From contig JAIOSH010000300.1 of assembly GCA_021107685.1 (NCBI GenBank), forward strand, positions 1-5,230: a stretch of DNA of 5,230 bases, in the 5' to 3' direction. Every line of letters starts with the position of its first letter. Positions within the stretch are counted from its first letter, which is position 1. The notes under the pieces were generated by a model. That model was given only the letters and a program-made list of their open reading frames with translations, was not told where the DNA came from and did no database searches. Shown piece after piece: positions 1-5,230 of this stretch. This stretch comes from Bacteroidales bacterium (GTDB lineage Bacteria > Bacteroidota > Bacteroidia > Bacteroidales > SMBSF39). The translations under genes and the position numbers were made by a program.

Positions 1-1
1 A

Positions 2-133
2 CCCACAAATATTTTAAAGGGTACATTTCCGGCATTAAATTCGCCTTTGTTTTATGTAATTCAGTATGATGGCAAAACAATAGAATCAAAAGCAAAATTA
101 AAACCGGAGAAAGCATTGGCAGATTATGAATAA
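2..133 (+). CDS. C-terminal end of an unrecognised protein (partial, 5' end outside window)
   Basis: One plus-strand frame is open from the left edge for 43 codons and ends in TAA at 131-133; the frame starting at base 1 hits TGA at 67-69. The residues read as ordinary protein: a mixed hydrophobic stretch (SPLFYVIQYDG) followed by a lysine-rich tail ending KALADYE. There is no sorting-domain signature such as the C-terminal K-K-hydrophobic strand seen in the next gene, so this is probably not a T9SS cargo. I do not recognise the family, and too little is present to assign a function. The following gene is 275 bases away in the same direction, too far to assume an operon. The call rests on the open frame reaching the edge and plausible composition; a chance open frame of this length is possible in AT-rich DNA. 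Confidence 0.55.
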   Translation, partial: PTNILKGTFPALNSPLFYVIQYDGKTIESKAKLKPEKALADYE

Positions 134-322
134 CAATTTTTTGTTGATGATATTGAAATAGGCTCATCATAGCAAAACGTTATAATCAGGAAATAAGATA
201 GTACAAAATTACCCTCCGGATTACTGGCGTTACCCCTATAATATATAACTGATTACGGAAAATATCTCGTTATATAACAAAAACGAAATTTAATTATACA
301 TAATGCAACCTTTTCAAGCTTG

Positions 323-354
323 TTTTTGTCATTATATGAAATAATCTAATTTAA
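323..354 (+). promoter_or_regulatory. Weak Bacteroidetes-type promoter candidate upstream of the Omp28/PKD gene
   Basis: TTTG at 325-328 (within TTTTTG) resembles the Bacteroidetes -33 element. After an 18-base spacer, TAATTTAA at 347-354 matches the -7 consensus TAnnTTTG at four of six fixed positions. It lies 54 bases before the ATG at 409, a reasonable leader length. Elsewhere the 134-408 spacer is AT-rich with no gene; its only other structure is a 10-base palindrome GTTATATAAC at 269-278 overlapping a 5-base stem (267-271 with 282-286). No Shine-Dalgarno sequence precedes the ATG, as is common in this phylum. The promoter call is inference from a degenerate motif. Confidence 0.25.
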
Positions 355-408
355 TAGATGTTTTATAAATAATAATTTAATTATTAAACAATAAAAAAAT
401 TTACTGTA

Positions 409-1884
409 ATGAAAAAATTAACAATTTTATTTTTCGGTCTTTTATTCTCTTTTACTATGATAATAGCACAACAGGTAAACAGAGACAAAGTAGTTTTGGA
501 AGTAGCCACAGCTACATGGTGTGGTTCTTGTCCGACTGTAGTTGGAATTATTGATCAATTATTACAAAATGGTTGTGAAATTGCAGTTATTGAATATCAT
601 AATGGTGATTCTTTTACTAATACTGCTTCTAATGCCAGGTTAAATTATTATGGTACTCAATATCTTCCTTCTTCTTATATTGACGGAGTAAAAGTAACAG
701 CATGGAGTAGTTACTCCGCACATTATAATTCTTACCTTAACAGGCATAATACCCCTTCATCATTTACTATTGATATTGATGGTTCCAATACCGGGTTGGA
801 TTATAATGTTGAACTTACTGTTGAAAAAGTTGCTTCAACAACCAGCACAAATATGGTTTTACATCTTGTTTTAACAGAATCGCATATTCCTTATAATTGG
901 CAAGGCTTAAACGTATTACATTTTGTTGAAAGATTAATGGCACCTAATCACAATGGTACTGCACTTAATTTTTCAAGTAGTAATACTCAGGTAATAAACC
1001 TTAATTTTTCAATTAATCAATCCTGGGCTGCAGATAATTGTGAACTCGTAGCATTTATCCAGGATAATACTACAAAAGAAGTTCTTCAGGGAATTATGAT
1101 CCCCCTTCCTGATCTCGGGGGAGGTGTTTTAAATGCAGATTTTATTGCTGACTTTACTGAAGTTTGTGAAGGTGATATTGTTAATTTTACTGATAATTCT
1201 ACAGGTGAAATAACTTCATGGGAATGGAGCTTCCCAGGTGGAATACCTTCCTCATCTGCCGAGCAAAACCCATCTGTAACATATAATACAGACGGAACTT
1301 ATGATGTTACACTTACAGTTTCCGATACTTCTAATTCCAATACAAATACAAAAGCTGATTATATTACTGTTAATCCATTGCCGAATGTTACACTCGAACC
1401 TTTTGACGATATCTGCCTGAGTGATGCTGCATTTGATTTAACCGGCGGTCTTCCCGAAGGAGGTACTTACTCAGGGACAGGTGTAACTAATGGCTGGTTT
1501 AACCCGATTAATGCAGGTCTTGGAACGCATGTTATAACATATACGTATTCCGATGTCAATCAATGTGAGAATTTTGCAGAAGAAACTATTTATGTTGATG
1601 CTTGTACAGGTATTTCTGAAAATAATACTGAACAATATTTTGAAATATTTCCGAATCCTAATACAGGTAAATTTCATATAAAGTATAATAATTACTGCGA
1701 TAATGCTTTACAATTAAGAGTATTTAATTCTTACGGGAAATTAATCCTTGATAAAAATCTCTTTTTTAATAAAGAAAAAATATCAGGAATTATTAATATG
1801 AGTGATTATGCCGAGGGTATTTATTTTATATATATTACCGGAGATTCAACTAATTTTATCAAAAAATTAATAATTCATAAATAG
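409..1884 (+). CDS. Secreted Omp28-like thioredoxin-fold protein with PKD domain and T9SS type A sorting domain
   Basis: The 491-residue product starts with a Sec signal peptide (residues 1-20, MKK then a hydrophobic core, likely cleavage after IIA-20 before QQ). Residues about 25-235 resemble the Bacteroidetes Omp28-related family: VLEVATATWCGSCP (30-42) gives a CXXC pair C38/C41, and YLPSSYIDG (85-93) supplies the cis-Pro-like loop (P87) of a thioredoxin fold. Residues about 243-322 form a PKD domain with the WEWSFPGG variant (271-278) and TYDVTLTVSD (297-306). Residues 324-397 are a further Ig-like beta segment (GGTYSGTGV, GTHVITYTYSD). Residues about 409-491 match the T9SS type A sorting domain: IFPNPNTGKF (413-422), a central VFNSYGKLI strand, YAEGIYFIYI, and the terminal KKLIIHK. 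The protein is therefore predicted to cross the outer membrane by T9SS and be surface-attached or released. Redox activity is inferred from CXXC only; substrate unknown. The ATG is preceded by an in-frame TAA at 385-387, so the start is well bounded. Confidence 0.9.
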   Translation: MKKLTILFFGLLFSFTMIIAQQVNRDKVVLEVATATWCGSCPTVVGIIDQLLQNGCEIAVIEYHNGDSFTNTASNARLNYYGTQYLPSSYIDGVKVTAWSSYSAHYNSYLNRHNTPSSFTIDIDGSNTGLDYNVELTVEKVASTTSTNMVLHLVLTESHIPYNWQGLNVLHFVERLMAPNHNGTALNFSSSNTQVINLNFSINQSWAADNCELVAFIQDNTTKEVLQGIMIPLPDLGGGVLNADFIADFTEVCEGDIVNFTDNSTGEITSWEWSFPGGIPSSSAEQNPSVTYNTDGTYDVTLTVSDTSNSNTNTKADYITVNPLPNVTLEPFDDICLSDAAFDLTGGLPEGGTYSGTGVTNGWFNPINAGLGTHVITYTYSDVNQCENFAEETIYVDACTGISENNTEQYFEIFPNPNTGKFHIKYNNYCDNALQLRVFNSYGKLILDKNLFFNKEKISGIINMSDYAEGIYFIYITGDSTNFIKKLIIHK

Positions 1885-1900
1885 TGCCTGTCTATAATGT

Positions 1901-2151
1901 CGTCATTGCGATGAACCGTAGGGAAGGCATGTGTGTTGGCGTTCAGAAGCAATCTGTTTATTTGAAACCTAATTCTTTATTTATTAATCCCGAAAATTCA
2001 GCGATTTTTTAGTAATAATTTATATATCATATTGAATAACAATTTTATAACAATCAATAGACAATAATCAATTATCAATAAAAAATCGCTGAAAATTCGG
2101 GACCACGAAACTCTATCACACAATCCCATTTGTCAGTTTCTCGCAATGACG
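1901..2151. mobile_element. MITE-like inverted-repeat element in the 1885-2274 gap
   Basis: The element is bounded by perfect 11-base terminal inverted repeats: CGTCATTGCGA at 1901-1911 and TCGCAATGACG at 2141-2151. TATAAT occurs as a direct repeat just outside each end (1893-1898 and 2153-2158), which could be a target-site duplication, although this word is easy to get by chance here. Inside the left arm, GAAGCAATCT at 1946-1955 together with CGTCATTGCGA recalls a repeat that I remember as scattered through many bacterial genomes; that is recollection, not a search. The right arm also carries a 6-base repeat GAAACT/AGTTTC (2107-2112, 2135-2140). The element contains no coding frame of note and no transposase, so any mobility would need help in trans. 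It begins 16 bases after the stop of the Omp28/PKD gene and ends 123 bases beyond the 3' end of the opposing lipoprotein gene. The bases from 2152 to 2274 show no gene or clear signal. Confidence 0.6.
1989..2101. repeat. Inner long inverted repeat of the MITE-like element (22-base arms, 69-base loop)
   Basis: The arms are 1989-2010 and 2080-2101. They pair at 20 of 22 positions: CCCGA and TTCAGCGATTTTTT match their partners, with two mismatches inside the central A/T run. Both arms contain the word GAAAATTC in the same plus-strand orientation (1992-1999 and 2091-2098), which is why the two mismatches arise even though the flanks are inverted. The loop (2011-2079) is almost entirely A and T. 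In RNA this would make a long stem with a large loop; it has no U-tract after the stem, so it is not a classical terminator, though it may limit read-through between the two convergent genes. Confidence 0.75.
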
Positions 2152-2274
2152 GTATAATTCTTTAATTTTTGTTGAACTTAATAAACAAACACTAATAAGT
2201 CTCTCTACTGATAAATATATTTCAGAACGGGATAGGTGTTTGTCCGAAGGGCTGTTATGGAGACATGGTATCGG

Positions 2275-2694
2275 TTATCTTTCATAAGTGGCAGAACATG
2301 TATGTAAGTCTGCCCCGTCATTAACTTCATAAGTCCAGGTAATAATATTATTTTTCAAACTGCCGCTTCCACTGACGTGATTAGCACCATTATCACACAT
2401 ATCCTGAGCAGGTATTGTAATACTATTACCTGCAATAATTCCATAAGGTGGTTTTTCTTCCCAGCCGATTTACCAAAAATTTTTAATTAATACCTGGCTG
2501 CTGTTCGATGGATCAACTACTATTGTAACACTATATGCATCTCTCTGGCAGGTTTCATTTACATTCCAGTTTCCTAAAAAATTATCACGCGGATCTACTT
2601 CAGGATTAACATTGTCGTCTTCATCAGATTCACAAGCATTAAGCACAATTAAGAAAGGAACACAAAATAATAAGATTTTAATAAACTTTTTCAT
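2275..2694 (-). pseudogene. Small surface lipoprotein gene interrupted by one in-frame stop
   Basis: Reading the minus strand from the ATG at 2694, the first 74 codons give a lipoprotein: MKK, a hydrophobic core and lipobox L18-N19-A20-C21, then E-S-D-E-D-D (22-27), which fits the Bacteroidetes lipoprotein export signal for surface display. A TAA at 2470-2472 then ends the frame after KNFW. Without any frame change the sequence continues for 64 more codons to a TAA at 2275-2277: PPYGIIAGNSITIP, a Cys at position 100, GSGSL followed by ITWTYEV, and a Cys at 133 near the end. This is the pattern I associate with small Bacteroidetes lipoproteins of about 130-150 residues with a lipocalin-like beta fold (FLGNWNV...GNSITIP...GSGSL), so both halves look like one original gene of 139 codons. 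One substitution from a sense codon such as TTA, CAA or AAA would create the stop. Alternatives are a sequencing error or a truncated but expressed lipoprotein. The downstream half has no good start of its own. Confidence 0.75.
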
Positions 2695-2750
2695 CCTGAT
2701 TTTTTTTTTAATCTAATGTTTTATAAAGTAATTTAACGAAAAAATTTACT

Positions 2751-2758
2751 CAAAATTA
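2751..2758 (-). promoter_or_regulatory. Candidate -7 promoter element (TAATTTTG) for the lipoprotein gene
   Basis: On the minus strand this is an exact match to the Bacteroidetes -7 consensus TAnnTTTG, 56 bases before the lipoprotein ATG. No TTTG is found at the usual 19-21 base distance upstream, so the -33 element is missing or degenerate. A run of ten A on the minus strand (2700-2709) lies between this motif and the start codon, and AGG sits directly against the ATG, too close for a normal Shine-Dalgarno site. Confidence 0.4.
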
Positions 2759-2801
2759 CAAAATATTTTTTAAACTTTATATCCATAAAGCAAATTTTAA
2801 T

Positions 2802-2809
2802 TAATTTTG
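2802..2809 (+). promoter_or_regulatory. Candidate -7 promoter element (TAATTTTG) for the TPR gene
   Basis: An exact TAnnTTTG match 43 bases before the ATG at 2853. TTTA at 2776-2779 matches three of four bases of the -33 element with a 22-base spacer, slightly long. It faces away from the minus-strand copy at 2751-2758, so the 158-base intergenic region can serve as a divergent promoter region. No Shine-Dalgarno sequence is present before the start; the leader is A/T-rich. Confidence 0.4.
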
Positions 2810-2852
2810 AAATAAAGTTAAAAATAACCCTAAAATTATCCTGTCATATAAA

Positions 2853-5078
2853 ATGTTAAAAGAAAATATTAATAAAAAGCACCAATCAATAACTGCTTAT
2901 ATCACGAATAAGCAAATAAAAGATGCATTGGATGTATTAAAAGAATTAACAATTGAAGCTCATAAAGAAGAGCATTTTCATCAATTTAAAAATCTTATAG
3001 ATACATATCAAAATATTTTAAAATATACAATCAATGGAATTGAGGATCCTCAACGACAAGAAATATTTGCCAGATTGCTTGTTGCTATACTTGAATTATC
3101 TGATAAAGCTAAAGAGACAATCTTTACCAATTCTGCCGAAATACATACATATAGAATAAAAAAGCAATTAGAAAAGGAAATACAACTTTCAAAAGAAGAA
3201 GCTGTTGAAACTGTTGAAAATCTTTCATTTAACCGTGAACTGGCAGAAATCCTTACAAACACTTCCGTTATAAATCAGGAAAAAAATCATACAAAAAATT
3301 ACAGAGATACATTAATAAAAATATTCAATATTATCTGGCTTACTGATAAATACAAAGAATCGGATGTTGAACTGCTTAGGACAATAAGTAAAGCAAATAA
3401 TATACCTTGGTATGAAAAGTGCATTTTTGTAAGTGCCCTTACTATTAGTTTGCTAAGATGTTTTGATGAAAAAAAGATTAACCTGTTAATTGAATTTTAT
3501 GAAACTGCAGAAGATCAATTATGGCAAAGAGCCTTAACCGGATTATTAATTGCATTATATTATTATGATAAACGCTTGATTTTATATCCTGAAATTATTA
3601 ATAAATTAAAAAAATTATCAAACAATAATGAATTTAATAAAAATATTGAAATAATTATCATTCAATTTATTAAATCAAAAGAAACAGAAAATATCACTAA
3701 GAAACTGCACGAAGAAATTTTGCCTGAAATAGCAAAGTTTAAACCTAAATTGGAAGATAAATTAAATTTAGATAAATTGTATTCTGAAGATTTTTTTGAA
3801 GATAAAAACCCTGACTGGGAAACTTTTTTTGAGGATTCACCTGATTTATTTGAAAAAATTGAAGAATTTTCTAAATTACAAATGGAGGGATCCGATGTTT
3901 TTTTAAGTGCTTTTGCTATGTTAAAATATTTTGATTTCTTCAAAGAACTTAGTAACTGGTTTCTTCCTTTTTATAAACAAAATGAAACATTAAAAGAGTC
4001 TTTACAAAATGAAAAAGAAAATTTAAATACTGAGTTGTTTTTAGATGGACTTTCAAGATCATTATACATGTGTAATTCCGATAAATATTCATTTTGTTTA
4101 AATATCAAACACATGCCCCAAATGCAAAAATCTATGATGATGGAACTTTTTAATGCTGAAATTGAGAGTATGAACGAGATTGCTAATGAAGATGAAATTC
4201 TGAACAAACCAATTAGAAACAAAAATATATTTACACAATATATTCAGGACTTATACAGGTTTTATAAATTATATCCTCTGAAAAGTGAATTTACAGATAT
4301 TTTTAATTTCAGACTGGATTTTCACAACACATTTTTTTTCAATTTATTAGCAGAAAACAACACTATGTTAAAAAATATTGTTGAATTTTATTTTGAAAAA
4401 AATTATTTTAAAGAAGCATTGGAAATTTATTCAAAAATTTATCAAAGCGAAAATAAAAATTATGAAATTTTTGAAAAAATTGCTTATTGTTATCAACGAT
4501 TGGGTAATTTTAAAGAAGCTCTGAAATTTTATCAGCAGGCAGAGCTTTTCGATACAAATACAACCTGGATATTAAAAAAAATAGCTTTTTGTTATAGAAA
4601 TTTAAACAATCCCGAAAAAGCATTAAAATACTATCTTGAAGTTGAAAAATCTGACCCTGAAAATTTATATATTCAGGCATCCATTGGTAATTGTTATCTT
4701 GATATGAAAGATTTTGAAAAGTCTTTGGAATATTTCTATAAAGTAGAATATTCAGACACTTCCAACAGAAACATTTTACGCCCTATTGCCTGGTGTTTAT
4801 TTGTATTGGGCAAACTCGACATTGCTAAAAAATATTATAGAAAATTAATTAAAGAAGAAACCAATAAATATGACTTCATGAATTTCGGACATGTTGAATT
4901 ATGTTTGGGAAATAAACAAAAAGCAATAGAATATTACAAAAAAAGCATTAATCAAAAAGATAATAATCTCGAATTGTTTATGTCCGGTTTCAATGATGAT
5001 AAAGAATATTTATTAAAACATGGTGTTGATATTATTGAAATTCCTTTGGTTGTAGATTATTTAAAATATTCAATATAA
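2853..5078 (+). CDS. Large TPR-repeat protein of unknown function
   Basis: The 741-residue product has no signal peptide or membrane segment and should be cytoplasmic. The C-terminal part holds tetratricopeptide repeats, helix-turn-helix units that usually bind partner proteins. Four units are in exact 34-residue register starting near residues 537, 571, 605 and 639 (IAYCYQRLGNFKEALKFY, IAFCYRNLNNPEKALKYY, IGNCYLDMKDFEKSLEYF, IAWCLFVLGKLDIAKKYY). A fifth, one residue out of phase, begins near 673 (LGNKQKAIEYY), and a half-unit lies near 517 (NYFKEALEIY). Residues 1-500 are helical, charged and unassigned; the section NPDWETFFEDSP (319-330) followed by LQMEGSDVF (342-350) and ELSNWFLPFY (365-374) looks like the most conserved block and recalls TPR proteins of Bacteroidales with no known role. 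The start is the first ATG after an in-frame TGA at 2808-2810. The gene ends in tandem stops TAA TGA (5076-5081) and appears to be transcribed alone, divergent from the lipoprotein gene. The partner and process are unknown. Confidence 0.88.
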   Translation: MLKENINKKHQSITAYITNKQIKDALDVLKELTIEAHKEEHFHQFKNLIDTYQNILKYTINGIEDPQRQEIFARLLVAILELSDKAKETIFTNSAEIHTYRIKKQLEKEIQLSKEEAVETVENLSFNRELAEILTNTSVINQEKNHTKNYRDTLIKIFNIIWLTDKYKESDVELLRTISKANNIPWYEKCIFVSALTISLLRCFDEKKINLLIEFYETAEDQLWQRALTGLLIALYYYDKRLILYPEIINKLKKLSNNNEFNKNIEIIIIQFIKSKETENITKKLHEEILPEIAKFKPKLEDKLNLDKLYSEDFFEDKNPDWETFFEDSPDLFEKIEEFSKLQMEGSDVFLSAFAMLKYFDFFKELSNWFLPFYKQNETLKESLQNEKENLNTELFLDGLSRSLYMCNSDKYSFCLNIKHMPQMQKSMMMELFNAEIESMNEIANEDEILNKPIRNKNIFTQYIQDLYRFYKLYPLKSEFTDIFNFRLDFHNTFFFNLLAENNTMLKNIVEFYFEKNYFKEALEIYSKIYQSENKNYEIFEKIAYCYQRLGNFKEALKFYQQAELFDTNTTWILKKIAFCYRNLNNPEKALKYYLEVEKSDPENLYIQASIGNCYLDMKDFEKSLEYFYKVEYSDTSNRNILRPIAWCLFVLGKLDIAKKYYRKLIKEETNKYDFMNFGHVELCLGNKQKAIEYYKKSINQKDNNLELFMSGFNDDKEYLLKHGVDIIEIPLVVDYLKYSI

Positions 5079-5086
5079 TGAAATTT

Positions 5087-5123
5087 TAACAATTAGTGTT
5101 TGAAAATCTAACAGTAATTGTTA
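5087..5123. terminator. Hairpin just downstream of the TPR gene, possible terminator
   Basis: Positions 5087-5095 (TAACAATTA) pair perfectly with 5115-5123 (TAATTGTTA). After a single G-G mismatch (5096 and 5114), TGTT 5097-5100 pairs with AACA 5110-5113, leaving a 9-base loop. The 13 paired bases sit nine bases after the stop codon, a typical terminator position. The stem is AT-rich and no strong U-run follows in either direction (the plus side continues ATGGCTAAATAATATTTT from 5123), so this is not a classical intrinsic terminator; it could instead protect the mRNA 3' end. Confidence 0.45.
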
Positions 5124-5230
5124 TGGCTAAATAATATTTTGAGGTGCTGGGGAAATATTTTGGTCGGACAATTCCTTTACTTGTAATAGCAAGAAGGAGC
5201 TTATATTTTATTTCTAAACCCTTTTTGAAT

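Noticed and set aside
204..211. Exact minus-strand TAATTTTG motif in the first intergenic region
   Set aside because: It points back into the plus-strand partial gene and no minus-strand gene lies there. It also shows that this motif can occur by chance in AT-rich spacers, which lowers confidence in the other promoter calls.
1471..1677. Minus-strand open frame inside the Omp28/PKD gene
   Set aside because: It lies antisense within a gene whose domains are clear in the plus frame, and it shows no protein features of its own.
2185..2243. Eight-base inverted repeat ACAAACAC (2185-2192) and GTGTTTGT (2236-2243) beyond the 3' end of the lipoprotein gene
   Set aside because: The loop is 43 bases and there is no U-tract; a match of this size can arise by chance, so I did not call it a terminator.
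2124..2274. Minus-strand frame staying open past the terminal stop of the lipoprotein pseudogene into the inverted-repeat element
   Set aside because: It has no good start codon, no recognisable protein pattern, and runs into repeat DNA; it is most likely a chance open frame.
3050..4222. Several minus-strand open frames inside the TPR gene
   Set aside because: Their serine- and phenylalanine-rich composition is what antisense reading of lysine- and glutamate-rich codons gives; they are shadows of the real gene.
5086..5229. Minus-strand open frame of 47 codons reaching the right edge
   Set aside because: It ends inside the hairpin after the TPR gene and its residues match nothing I recognise. 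A plus-strand frame over 5135-5230 is also open, so neither can be preferred; the segment is left unassigned.
1..5230. CRISPR arrays, tRNA or rRNA genes, toxin-antitoxin or phage-defence cassettes
   Set aside because: No regularly spaced direct repeats, no cloverleaf or rRNA-like segments, and no recognisable defence or transposase proteins were found on reading both strands.

Overview
The window is AT-rich and looks like chromosomal DNA of a Bacteroidota (Bacteroidetes) bacterium. Three things point there: a secreted protein with a C-terminal type IX secretion (T9SS) sorting domain, a lipoprotein with a Bacteroidetes-type surface-export signal (Cys followed by Ser and acidic residues), and upstream regions that lack Shine-Dalgarno sequences but carry copies of the Bacteroidetes -7 motif TAnnTTTG. 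I cannot fix the genus; the mix fits an environmental Bacteroidales-like or related lineage.

Layout, left to right. (1) Positions 2-133 hold the last 43 codons of a plus-strand gene that begins outside the window; the product is not recognised. (2) A 275-base AT-rich spacer with a weak promoter candidate follows. (3) Positions 409-1884 encode a 491-residue secreted multidomain protein: signal peptide, thioredoxin-like Omp28-type domain with a CXXC motif, a PKD domain, a further Ig-like segment and a T9SS type A sorting domain. (4) The 390-base gap 1885-2274 contains a roughly 250-base inverted-repeat element (1901-2151) with 11-base perfect termini, a second inner inverted repeat and possible flanking direct repeats; it looks like a non-autonomous, MITE-like or palindromic interspersed repeat. 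(5) Positions 2275-2694 on the minus strand hold a small lipoprotein gene split by one in-frame TAA; the reading frame and the expected family sequence continue past it, so I call it a nonsense-mutated pseudogene. (6) A 158-base divergent intergenic region carries a perfect TAATTTTG motif for each direction. (7) Positions 2853-5078 encode a 741-residue cytoplasmic-looking protein with about five C-terminal TPR repeats and a long helical N-terminal region. (8) A good hairpin lies just after its stop, and the last hundred or so bases hold nothing I can assign.

The genes do not form an obvious pathway or operon. The secreted Omp28/PKD protein and the lipoprotein are both envelope or surface proteins, whereas the TPR protein is an independent divergent unit. 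I see no CRISPR array, tRNA, rRNA, transposase, defence cassette or clear novel system. The best leads are the inverted-repeat element and the interrupted lipoprotein gene beside it.
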